Of a DNA stretch of 5,633 nucleotides, positions 1 to 5,633 are shown piece after piece. Source of the DNA: Acidobacteriota bacterium (lineage in GTDB: Bacteria > Acidobacteriota > Terriglobia > Terriglobales > Acidobacteriaceae). A program made the translations under genes and the position numbers. The stretch lies in assembly GCA_021798655.1 (NCBI GenBank), contig JAJZFE010000257.1, forward strand, positions 1 to 5,633. Direction: 5' to 3'. The notes under the pieces were generated by a model, which had not been told where the DNA came from, did no database searches, and was given only the letters and a program-made list of their open reading frames with translations. Positions within the stretch are counted from its first letter, which is position 1, and each line of letters begins with the position of its first letter.

Positions 1-1
1 G

Positions 2-1318
2 ATCTAGGAGGCGATTGCGGGGGCGCTGAAGTGTGCCGCCGAGGCGGGACATGTGGAAGCGGTGGAGGCCGTGGGGCTGACCGGCCAGATGCATGGATGC
101 GTGATGCTGGATGCGGCGGGTGAGGTGCTGCGGCCAGCGTTGATATGGTGCGACCAGCGGACGCAGCCGCAGTGCGACTGGCTGAATGCAACGATCGGCT
201 ACGAGCGGATCATTGAGTTGACGGCCAATCCGGCGCTGCCCAACTTTACGCTGACCAAGCTGCTGTGGGTGCGCGAGGAACAGCCGGAGATCTTTGCGCG
301 GATTGCACATGTGCTGTGCCCGAAGGATTACGTTCGGCTGCGGATGACGGGCGTGTATGCGATGGATATGCAGGAGGCGTCGGGGACGCTGCTGCTGGAT
401 GTGGCGCATCGGCGATGGTCGGCGGAGATGGCCGCGCTGACGGGGATTCCGATGAGCTGGCTGCCGGAGCTGTTTGAGGGGCCGGAGATCTGCGCGCGAA
501 TCTCGGAGGCGGGAGCGGCGGCGACGGGCCTGAAGGCAGGTACGCCGGTGGCGGCCGGCGCGGGCGACCAGGGTGCGGGCGCGGTAGGGATGGGGATTCT
601 TGCGCCGGGATCGGTGTCGGCGACGATTGGGACCTCGGGGGTCGTGTTTGCAGCGACGGCTGAGCCTACGCTCGATCCGAAGGGGCGGCTGCACACGTTT
701 TGCCATGCGGCGCCGGGAGTGTGGCATGTGATGGGCGTGACGAATGGCGCAGGGTTGAGCTTTCGGTATTTGAAGGACACCTTCTTCCCTTCCCGCTCCT
801 ACGACGAATTGACGGCGCTGGCGGCGGATGTTCCGGCGGGGAGTGATGGGTTGCTGTGGGCTCCGTATCTTTTTGGGGAGCGGACACCGCACCTGGACCC
901 GAAGGCGAGGGCCGCGTTTGTGGGGATTACCGCATCGACTACGGGCGCGCACTTCGTTCGCGCTGTGCTGGAGGGCGTTGCGTTTTCGCTGCAGGACACG
1001 TTCACGCTGTTTGCAGAGTTGGGGATTCCGGTGGAGAAGATCCGGCTGGGCGGCGGCGGCGCGCGTGGTCCACTGTGGCGGCAGATTCAGGCCGATGTGT
1101 ATGGACGGCCGGTGGAGCTGCTGGAGGCCGAGGAGGGTGGAGCGTTTGGAGCTGCGCTGCTGGCGGGGACGGGCGTGGGAGCCTGGACGTCGGTGGAGGC
1201 TGCTTGCGAGGCCACAGTGCGGGCTGCGGAGGCGATTGTGCCCAGGCATGCGGAGGTGATGGCAGAGGCGTATGGGCGGTATCGGAGGATGTATCCGGCG
1301 CTGCGGACGATTGGCTAA
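2..1318 (+). CDS. xylB: Xylulokinase (FGGY carbohydrate kinase), 5'-truncated
   Basis: This cytoplasmic enzyme phosphorylates D-xylulose with ATP to xylulose 5-phosphate, which enters the pentose phosphate pathway. About 421 residues are readable from the GTG codon at 53. Numbered from there, the XylB substrate-site segment GLTGQMHG is at residues 8-15, an FGGY-like NFTLTKLLWV segment follows around 64-73, and LCPKDYVRLRMTG lies near 88-100. The catalytic Asp is D172 in GAGDQGAGAVG, followed by a GTSG loop. The second FGGY signature (AAFVGIT, then HFVRAVLEG) and the nucleotide-site GGGARGPLWRQ complete the fold. E. coli XylB is 484 residues, so roughly the first 60-70 are missing. The frame stays open leftward from 53 with plausible helix residues EAIAGALKCAAEAGH, so 53 is not the real start. 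An in-frame TAG sits at 5-7, at the window edge. The next gene starts 37 nt downstream. Family assignment is secure; L-ribulose or another pentulose as substrate cannot be excluded. Confidence 0.93.
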
Positions 1319-1336
1319 CAAAGCGGGCGGATCGTT

Positions 1337-1350
1337 CGTCGTAGGATGGA
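1337..1350 (+). promoter_or_regulatory. Start-proximal element of the SGNH gene (SD or leaderless -10)
   Basis: The 14 nt CGTCGTAGGATGGA end 5 nt before the ATG at 1356. AGGA (1343-1346) leaves a 9-nt spacer and is an acceptable Shine-Dalgarno sequence, which supports 1356 as the start. The same element recurs with one change before the next gene (2254-2267). TAGGAT (1342-1347) also fits the loose -10 pattern TAnnnT and would place transcription initiation almost at the start codon. I see no convincing -35 hexamer 16-18 nt upstream. Confidence 0.5.
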
Positions 1351-1355
1351 AGCCT

Positions 1356-2213
1356 ATGAGGATTTTGCTGAAGGATTTTTGCGCGTCCGCGGTGGTTGCC
1401 GGTGTGTTGTGTTCGGTGCCGCTGTTGGCGGTGGGACAGGTGCAGCCGCCGGGGGCTGCGGTTGTGGCTGATGCGCAGAATCCGGCAGTGGTGCCAACTG
1501 ACCGCCTATCGGAGGGATGGTGGGCGGCGCGGCATGAGGCGATTGTGGCCGAGGTGACAAGCCATCCGGATGCGCAGTTGTTGCTGATTGGCGACTCCAT
1601 TACGAATAACTACGACAAGACGGAGCCGGCGAACCAGGACTTTCAGCCGGTCTGGCAACAGTATTATGCGGCACGCAAGGCGTTGAACCTTGGCTTCAGC
1701 GGCGATACGACAGCTAACGTGCTGTGGAGGCTGGATCACGGCGAGGTTCAGGGACTGCATCCGAAACTGGCCGTGGTGCTGATCGGCACCAACAATACGG
1801 GGTTCTTTGGAGAGACTGCGGAGGAGACCGAGAAGGGCATCGATGCGGTTATTGCGGACCTGCGGCATCGACTGCCGGAGACGAAGATTCTGCTTATGGG
1901 AATTCTGCCGACAGCGCTGCCGTCGAGGGAGCGGAACTTCGACGTGAACTCCTACCTGAGCAGCCACTATGCGGGCGGCGAAGACCCGCTGGTCTCCTAC
2001 ATTGATATTGGAGTGGTTTTTTATGCGCACGGGGAGTTGGATAGCAGTTTGTTCTATGACCCGACGTTGACGCCACCGCGCCCGGCGCTGCATCCGACAG
2101 CGATTGGGCAACGGCTGATGGCATCGGCGATTGAACCGGCGGTTGCACGACTGATGGGCGATGCGCCAGTGAAGCCTTCGACGACGCCGATCCGCGATGC
2201 CGCGCAACCCTGA
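1356..2213 (+). CDS. Secreted SGNH/GDSL-type hydrolase (PAF-acetylhydrolase-like)
   Basis: A 285-residue probable esterase or acetylhydrolase, exported to the periplasm or outside. Residues 1-27 look like a signal peptide: basic n-region MRILLKDF, then a hydrophobic stretch, with possible cleavage near AVG/Q (27/28). Block I is LLLIGDSIT with nucleophile S81. Block II is NLGFSGDTT (111-119) followed by VLWRLDHGE. Block III is VLIGTNN (141-147), whose Asn helps form the oxyanion hole. The catalytic His is H246 in ALHPTAIGQ. The VLWRL and GTNN spacing resembles the PAF-acetylhydrolase beta/gamma-like branch of SGNH hydrolases. Oddly, the Asp normally three residues before the His is absent (P243-A-L-H246); the nearest upstream acid is D235. 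The open frame extends upstream to 1272, overlapping xylB, but only the ATG at 1356 gives a signal peptide directly at the N-terminus and a good AGGA at 1343-1346. The substrate is unknown; deacetylation of plant polysaccharide is a guess from the neighbouring xylB. Confidence 0.88.
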   Translation: MRILLKDFCASAVVAGVLCSVPLLAVGQVQPPGAAVVADAQNPAVVPTDRLSEGWWAARHEAIVAEVTSHPDAQLLLIGDSITNNYDKTEPANQDFQPVWQQYYAARKALNLGFSGDTTANVLWRLDHGEVQGLHPKLAVVLIGTNNTGFFGETAEETEKGIDAVIADLRHRLPETKILLMGILPTALPSRERNFDVNSYLSSHYAGGEDPLVSYIDIGVVFYAHGELDSSLFYDPTLTPPRPALHPTAIGQRLMASAIEPAVARLMGDAPVKPSTTPIRDAAQP

Positions 2214-2253
2214 TGTGATTTAGCCTGCGGCGCTGCGACGTGATGCAGAAGGC

Positions 2254-2267
2254 CGTTGTAGGATGGA
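2254..2267 (+). promoter_or_regulatory. Start-proximal element of the dehydrogenase gene (SD or leaderless -10)
   Basis: CGTTGTAGGATGGA ends 3 nt before the ATG at 2271 and matches 13 of 14 bases of the element at 1337-1350. AGGA (2260-2263) has a 7-nt spacer to the ATG, a normal Shine-Dalgarno geometry. Alternatively TAGGAT (2259-2264) could be a -10 element placing +1 at the A of the start codon. The 57-nt gap from the previous stop leaves room for a promoter, but no clear -35 is visible. Confidence 0.5.
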
Positions 2268-2270
2268 CCG

Positions 2271-3368
2271 ATGTCACTGCCAATTCGCACTGCTGTTCTG
2301 GGTTATGGTTTTGCCGGGCGCATCTTCCACTCGCCGTTCGTGCATGCGGTTCCCGGGTTGGAGCTTTCGGTGATTGTGCAGCGGCATGGAGACGATGCGG
2401 CTGCAGATTATCCAGCGACGCGCGTTGTGCGCTCGGTGGAGGAGGCGTTTCGTGATCCTGAGATCGATCTGATCGTGGTGGCGACACCGAATGAGTCGCA
2501 TGTGGAGCTGGCGCGAAGGGCGCTGGAGGCGGGCAAACATGTGGTGATCGACAAGCCGATAGCGGGGACGGCAGCGGAGGCGCGGGAGCTGATCACGCTG
2601 GCCACGCGGCAGGGGAAGGTGCTGGCACCGTTTCACAATCGGCGGTTCGATGGAGACTTTTTGACGGTGCGGAGGCTGCCTGCTGAAGGCCGGCTGGGAC
2701 GCGTGGTGCGGGTGGTCTCGCACTTCGATCGCTTTCGGCCGATCCAGCGCGCGAATACGTGGAAGGAAGCGGCCGGCTCCGCGAATGGATTGCTGTTTGA
2801 CCTGGGGCCACACCTGGTGGATCAGGCGCTGGCACTGTTTGGTGCACCGAAGTCCATTACCGCCAGCGTTCGCAGGGAGCGGGATGTGACGGCGATCGAT
2901 GACGCGTTCGACATTGTGCTGGATTTTGTGCGGCCAGATGGACATGGGCTTCGCTATGAGTGCCATTCGACGATGATTGCAGCGGAGGCGGCACCGCGTT
3001 TCCGGGTGCATGGAACGCTGGGGAGCTATGTGAAGCACGGGCTGGATCCGCAGGAGGCGGCGCTGCTGGGCGGGGCGCGGCCACCGGAGATGGGGTCGGC
3101 GAAAGCGTGGCTGCCAGAGGTAGAGGCGGATTGGGGAACGTTGACGCTGGCGGCGGACCCAGCCGAGCCGGGACAGTTGGAGCGCAGCAAGGTGGCCAGC
3201 GAAGTGGGCGACTACCGCAAGTTTTATGCGAGCGTTCGCGATGCGATTCGGGGCGAGGCGCCGTTGGTGATATCGGCCGAGGATGGCTATCGTGCGATCC
3301 GCCTACTCGAGTTAGCGGTGCAGTCGAGTGACCAGAATCACACCCTCGCAGTGGACTTCGCGGAGTAA
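2271..3368 (+). CDS. Gfo/Idh/MocA-family NAD(P)-dependent oxidoreductase (YdgJ/scyllo-inositol dehydrogenase-like)
   Basis: A 365-residue cytoplasmic dehydrogenase with the usual two-domain Gfo/Idh/MocA layout. The N-terminal Rossmann fold opens with TAVLGYGFAG (glycines 11, 13, 16) and continues through VVATPNESH (69-77) to EAGKHVVIDKP (86-96). K95 is the conserved catalytic lysine. The C-terminal alpha/beta domain carries FHNRRFDGDFLT (121-132), HFDRFRP (151-157) and DLGPHLVDQ (177-185) with candidate catalytic residues D177 and H181. VHGTLGSYVKHGLDPQE (246-262) also matches the segment I recall from E. coli YdgJ and relatives. Members of this branch oxidise or reduce inositols and sugars with NAD(P); B. 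subtilis IolW, an NADP-dependent scyllo-inositol dehydrogenase, is related. The exact substrate cannot be read from the sequence. The ATG at 2271 follows an AGGA at 2260-2263, and the Rossmann strand starts within five residues. ccmE begins 11 nt after the stop, suggesting co-transcription. The family is secure and the YdgJ-like subgroup is likely. Confidence 0.92.
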   Translation: MSLPIRTAVLGYGFAGRIFHSPFVHAVPGLELSVIVQRHGDDAAADYPATRVVRSVEEAFRDPEIDLIVVATPNESHVELARRALEAGKHVVIDKPIAGTAAEARELITLATRQGKVLAPFHNRRFDGDFLTVRRLPAEGRLGRVVRVVSHFDRFRPIQRANTWKEAAGSANGLLFDLGPHLVDQALALFGAPKSITASVRRERDVTAIDDAFDIVLDFVRPDGHGLRYECHSTMIAAEAAPRFRVHGTLGSYVKHGLDPQEAALLGGARPPEMGSAKAWLPEVEADWGTLTLAADPAEPGQLERSKVASEVGDYRKFYASVRDAIRGEAPLVISAEDGYRAIRLLELAVQSSDQNHTLAVDFAE

Positions 3369-3379
3369 ACTAAGGACGT
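3366..3379 (+). promoter_or_regulatory. Short-spaced ribosome-binding site of ccmE
   Basis: The stop codon of the dehydrogenase (TAA, 3366-3368) lies inside this stretch, followed by AAGGA (3372-3376) and only three bases before the ATG at 3380. That spacing is short for a Shine-Dalgarno sequence, so translational coupling to the upstream gene is plausible. TAAACT (3366-3371) also has the TAnnnT form 8 nt before the ATG, but because its first three bases are a stop codon this resemblance is weak evidence. Confidence 0.4.
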
Positions 3380-3832
3380 ATGGCAAAGCAGAAATCAAAC
3401 TCGATTGTGAAGTTCATCATAGCCGGCGCTGTTGTGGTGGCTACGGTTGCGTGGCTGGCTGTATCCGCGTCCGGTAACGCCAAGAGCTACTACGTCACTA
3501 TCGCCGAACTGCAGGGCATGGGCAACAAGGCGTACAAGGTCAATCTGCGCGTTGCAGGCAATGTGGAGCCGGGCAGCATCACGCGCTTTGGACCCAACGC
3601 AAACTTCACGCTGATCGAGAAGGACAAGACACTCCGCGTGCGGTACGAAGGTGCGGAGCCGCCGCCGGACGAGTTCAAGGATGATGCGCAGACGCTGGCA
3701 ATTGGAACCTATGGCCGCGATGGCACGTTCCACGCCACGCAGTTGCAGGCCAAGTGCGCCAGCAAGTATGCGCCGGCCAAGCCGGGTGCAGCGCCGACGG
3801 GAAATGTGGCCGCGCTGGCGCCGAAGTCCTAG
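3380..3832 (+). CDS. ccmE: Cytochrome c maturation protein CcmE, CxxxY variant
   Basis: A 150-residue membrane-anchored periplasmic haem chaperone of the System I cytochrome c maturation pathway. In that pathway CcmE receives haem exported by the CcmABCD complex and passes it to the CcmF-containing ligase. One transmembrane anchor spans about residues 9-30 after a short basic, cytoplasmic N-terminus. The OB-fold domain follows: YYVTIAELQ (37-45), LRVAGNVEPGSI (56-67), FTLIEKDKTLRVRYEG (76-91), PPPDEFKDDAQTLAIGTYGRDGTFHATQLQAKC (94-126). The classical haem-binding site of E. coli CcmE is H130 in HDENY; here the aligned position is C126 in CASKY (126-130), then AP. Cysteine-type CcmE proteins are known from archaea and some bacteria, including Desulfovibrio. 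The Ala/Pro-rich tail to residue 150 is probably flexible. No other ccm gene is visible nearby. The gene is likely transcribed with the upstream dehydrogenase. The call rests on fold, anchor, length and motif. Confidence 0.87.
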   Translation: MAKQKSNSIVKFIIAGAVVVATVAWLAVSASGNAKSYYVTIAELQGMGNKAYKVNLRVAGNVEPGSITRFGPNANFTLIEKDKTLRVRYEGAEPPPDEFKDDAQTLAIGTYGRDGTFHATQLQAKCASKYAPAKPGAAPTGNVAALAPKS

Positions 3833-3856
3833 GCTCCGAAGTCATGCTCTGAAGTC
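3818..3856 (+). repeat. Three short direct repeats across the ccmE stop codon
   Basis: GCGCCGAAGTC (3818-3828), GCTCCGAAGTC (3833-3843) and GCTCTGAAGTC (3846-3856) repeat with steps of 15 and 13 nt. The first copy encodes the last residues APKS of CcmE before the TAG at 3830-3832. Because the first step is a multiple of three, the second copy would encode APKS again in the same frame beyond the stop. It looks like a small local duplication, probably by slippage. Confidence 0.6.
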
Positions 3857-3859
3857 GAG

Positions 3860-3881
3860 GGCTGCGGCACCAGTCGCGGCC
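3860..3881. terminator. Possible bidirectional hairpin between convergent genes
   Basis: GGCTGCG (3860-3866) and CGCGGCC (3875-3881) can pair as a 7-bp GC-rich stem, with one G-U wobble in the + strand transcript, around an 8-nt loop. It lies in the 55-nt gap between the converging ends of ccmE and the M20 hydrolase, where a shared terminator is expected. There is no T-tract on either side, so it is not a textbook intrinsic terminator. In sequence this GC-rich such stems also arise by chance. Confidence 0.35.
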
Positions 3882-3887
3882 TGAATG

Positions 3888-5315
3888 CTACCTGGTGAGC
3901 GCCTTCAGGTAGAGGTAGAAGAACTCCACACTTTTGTAGTATGAGTCGACGCTGAGGCGCTCGTCGCGGCCGTGCATGCGGTTGTCGTTGTACTCGATGG
4001 CAGCGCCGCCGATGCCGTAGCTCGGAATGCCGGCCTGCATGGTGTAGATCGAGTCGCTGGCACCAACAGACATGCTGGGAATGACAACCATTCCGGGCCA
4101 GAGTTCGGCTGCAACCTGGTGGAGTGGATCGAAGACGGCGGCGAGCAAGGGTGGTGGCGGCTGGCTCTCGCGGTTGGGAGCGGTGGGTGAGAGCGTGCCG
4201 TCATCAGCCATATACTCGACGGTGAGTTTGGGGTCGTCGAAGATTCCGATGAGGGTTTTGCGCGTGGCTTCCTGGGAGTGGCCGGGGAGGATGCGGCAGT
4301 TCACGTTGGCGTCTGCTTCGCCGGGCAGAGCGTTGGGCGCATGGCCACCCTTGAGCATGGTGGCTACGCAGGTGGTGCGGAGCATGGCGTTGTCTTCGGG
4401 GTCTTTGGAGAAGTCGGCGACGGCGGCGGGATCGGGCGGCGTCTGGAGGATGCCACGAATGTCGGCGGCGCGCTGCGGGGTGGTCACCTTTTCACTGGCT
4501 TCGAGCTGAGCACGTGTGACGTCGTTGAGTTCGACGGGAAAGGGTGAGGCTTCGAGCTTCAGGAGTGCGTGCATGAGCTCGTAGATGGCGTTGTCGGGGC
4601 GAGGCTCGGAGCTGTGTCCGCCGCGGTTGGTGGCGACGATGTGGAAGTCTGCGTAGGTCTTCTGCGTGGCTTCGACGTCGAGTTCGGTTGGCTTGCCGTC
4701 GCGCAGGGTGGGGCCTTCGCCGTCGGGGTTGATGACGAAGGCGGCCTGCATGAGCTCGGGACGATTTTTTACCAGCCAGCTTACGCCGTTGGACTTGCCA
4801 CCTTCTTCGTCGGCGGTGAGAGCGAGGGTGATATCGCGGTCGGGGACATAGCCTTCACGCTTGAGGCGAATGAAGCTCTCGACGACGTCGGCGTCTCCGT
4901 CCTTCATGTCCTGCGTGCCGCGACCGTAGAAGTAGCCATCCTTCTCGACGAGGGTGTATGGGTCGGTGGTCCAGTCGGAGCGGCGGGCCTCGACGACGTC
5001 CTCGTGCCCGATGATGAGGATGGGCTTGAGTTGTGAGCCGGGGACGCCGTGATAGCGGACGACGAGGTTCTGCTTGCGGTCGTTAGGGCCGGCAAGGATG
5101 AGGTCGGCGGGAGCGAAGCCGGCCTTGAGCAACTCGTTGCGCGCGGCGACGGAGACGGCGGTGACACTGCCGTTGGAGTCCTGTGAATTGGTCTCGATGA
5201 ACTCCTTGAAGATTTGTCGTGCGAGGGTGCGGTCCTGCTGGGGCAACTGCGGACCCTGCGCAAATGACGTGCCGCAAAGTGTGACGGCAAGAACTCCGAT
5301 AACACTGACTTTCAT
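3888..5315 (-). CDS. Secreted M20-family zinc metallohydrolase (M20/M25/M40 carboxypeptidase-like)
   Basis: A 475-residue exported hydrolase that probably cleaves peptide or amide bonds, as carboxypeptidases, dipeptidases and deacylases of family M20 do. The start at 5315 gives an immediate signal peptide (MKVSVIGVLAVTLCGTSFAQ) with likely signal peptidase I cleavage after A19 (S-F-A/Q). C14 is not in a lipobox because residue 13 is Leu. The two-metal site is complete: H104 and D106 in GHEDVVEA, bridging D136 in GRGTQDMKDG, base E170 and ligand E171 in DEEGG, D198 in NPDGEG, and H448 in MHGRDERL. The lid/dimerisation domain begins near 215, with H234 in GGHSSEPRPDNA. GASDSIYTMQAGIPSYGIGG (418-437) is the usual C-terminal substrate-site region. 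A GGAG at 5321-5324 on the minus strand, 5 nt before the ATG, supports the start. It follows the DUF5996 gene after 33 nt. Family and export are clear; the substrate is not. Confidence 0.93.
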   Translation of the reverse strand: MKVSVIGVLAVTLCGTSFAQGPQLPQQDRTLARQIFKEFIETNSQDSNGSVTAVSVAARNELLKAGFAPADLILAGPNDRKQNLVVRYHGVPGSQLKPILIIGHEDVVEARRSDWTTDPYTLVEKDGYFYGRGTQDMKDGDADVVESFIRLKREGYVPDRDITLALTADEEGGKSNGVSWLVKNRPELMQAAFVINPDGEGPTLRDGKPTELDVEATQKTYADFHIVATNRGGHSSEPRPDNAIYELMHALLKLEASPFPVELNDVTRAQLEASEKVTTPQRAADIRGILQTPPDPAAVADFSKDPEDNAMLRTTCVATMLKGGHAPNALPGEADANVNCRILPGHSQEATRKTLIGIFDDPKLTVEYMADDGTLSPTAPNRESQPPPPLLAAVFDPLHQVAAELWPGMVVIPSMSVGASDSIYTMQAGIPSYGIGGAAIEYNDNRMHGRDERLSVDSYYKSVEFFYLYLKALTR

Positions 5316-5320
5316 GCACT

Positions 5321-5324
5321 CTCC
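5321..5324 (-). promoter_or_regulatory. Ribosome-binding site of the M20 gene
   Basis: GGAG on the minus strand, 5 nt before the ATG at 5315, in the context ACGGAGAGTGC-ATG. It supports the chosen start, which also places the signal peptide at the extreme N-terminus. Confidence 0.6.
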
Positions 5325-5348
5325 GTGGAACTGAATTGAGATGATCTC

Positions 5349-5633
5349 CTATCGTACAGCCTGCCGCCGCTCGAGCGCCTTGCGGTCCCATTGGGCGAGA
5401 TTGGCGGCTGCGTCGTAGGTGCTTTGGAGAAAGGCGAGTAAGGTGTCGTCGGGCGAGGAGGAGTTGCGGAGGTCGTCGTAGAGCAGGATGAACTCGCCGA
5501 GACCGCGATCGAAAAACGCCTGCGCGGGCTGGATGGTTGCGGCGTCGAGGCCGGTGGGCGAGGGCGCTGCGTAACAGTAGAAGGCGGCCTTGCCGTAGCC
5601 TCCGTTGCCGGGCCAGAAGCCAGCGCTGATGAC
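5349..5633 (-). CDS. DUF5996 family protein, C-terminal part only
   Basis: The minus strand is open from the right window edge to a TAG at 5349-5351, giving 94 residues without an internal start. The stretch reads VISAGFWPGNGGYGKAAFYC near its beginning, followed by YAAPSPTGLD, then FFDRGLGEFILLYDDLR (about 40-56), TLLAFLQSTYDAAANLAQWD (64-83) and a basic end. The pattern GFWPG(N)GG...AAFY.YA.P.P.G, then LGEF.L.YD..R, then FL.STY.AAA.LA.WDR is what I recognise as the C-terminal end of DUF5996 proteins, which have no established function. Most of the protein, normally about 300 residues, lies outside the window. It is followed after 33 nt by the M20 gene on the same strand, so the two are probably co-transcribed. 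The assignment is by recalled pattern and not by a search. Confidence 0.8.
   Translation of the reverse strand, partial: VISAGFWPGNGGYGKAAFYCYAAPSPTGLDAATIQPAQAFFDRGLGEFILLYDDLRNSSSPDDTLLAFLQSTYDAAANLAQWDRKALERRQAVR

Noticed and set aside
1272..1355. An upstream start for the SGNH gene at 1272, overlapping xylB by 47 nt.
   Set aside because: It would put 28 residues ahead of the signal peptide. The ATG at 1356 has AGGA at a good distance and places the signal peptide at the N-terminus.
1506..2207. A 233-residue open frame on the - strand opposite the SGNH gene.
   Set aside because: Arg/Gln-rich antisense shadow without a recognisable fold; the + strand carries the SGNH blocks in order.
2274..3038. 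A 254-residue open frame on the - strand opposite the dehydrogenase gene.
   Set aside because: Rich in Arg, His, Pro and Gln with no domain motif; it is the mirror of a well-conserved Gfo/Idh/MocA gene.
4569..5036. A 155-residue open frame on the + strand opposite the M20 gene.
   Set aside because: It lies wholly antisense to a hydrolase with all its catalytic motifs and has a low-complexity Val/Gly/Asp-rich composition typical of antisense frames in GC-rich genes. No recognisable motif.
5274..5276. Cys14 of the M20 signal peptide as a lipoprotein attachment site.
   Set aside because: The preceding residues V-T-L do not form a lipobox (Leu at -1), and a good signal peptidase I site S-F-A/Q follows.
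5338..5348. Inverted repeat GAGAT-G-ATCTC just after the DUF5996 stop codon, considered as an operator or terminator.
   Set aside because: Arms of 5 nt around a single base cannot form a hairpin and are too short to claim an operator; likely chance.
5352..5357. TACGAT on the minus strand, considered as a -10 box for the M20 gene.
   Set aside because: It lies within the last codons of the DUF5996 gene, and no -35-like hexamer is visible about 17 nt upstream.

Overview
The window reads as a GC-rich (by eye about 60-65% GC) chromosomal segment of a Gram-negative bacterium. My best guess is an acidobacterium of the Terriglobia/Acidobacteriaceae type. This rests on the flavour of the proteins (secreted SGNH hydrolase, secreted M20 hydrolase, DUF5996 protein, cysteine-type CcmE) and is an inference, not a database result. 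It is tightly packed with ordinary metabolic genes. I see no mobile element, CRISPR array, tRNA, rRNA or phage gene, and no gene-free stretch as long as 300 bases.

Layout: four genes run on the + strand. They are a 5'-truncated xylulokinase (xylB, from the left edge to 1318), a secreted SGNH/GDSL-type hydrolase (1356-2213), a Gfo/Idh/MocA-family NAD(P)-dependent sugar or inositol dehydrogenase resembling E. coli YdgJ (2271-3368), and a CcmE-type haem chaperone (3380-3832). Two genes run on the - strand and converge on ccmE. They are a DUF5996 protein, of which only the last 94 residues are inside the window (5633-5349), followed 33 nt later by a secreted M20-family metallohydrolase (5315-3888). 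The convergent gap (3833-3887) holds a small hairpin and short direct repeats.

How the genes may work together: xylB, the exported SGNH esterase-like protein and the dehydrogenase could all serve the use of plant-type carbohydrates, but this rests on proximity only. ccmE starts 11 nt after the dehydrogenase stop and is probably co-transcribed with it, although their functions are unrelated. The DUF5996 and M20 genes look like a two-gene transcription unit.

I found no clearly undescribed system. The points most worth a second look are: the CxxxY (cysteine instead of histidine) haem-binding motif of CcmE and its apparent separation from other ccm genes; an SGNH hydrolase without the usual Asp three residues before the catalytic His; a nearly identical 14-nt element directly upstream of two consecutive start codons, readable as a Shine-Dalgarno sequence or as a leaderless -10 element; and an in-frame TAG at positions 5-7 in the xylB frame at the very edge of the window.
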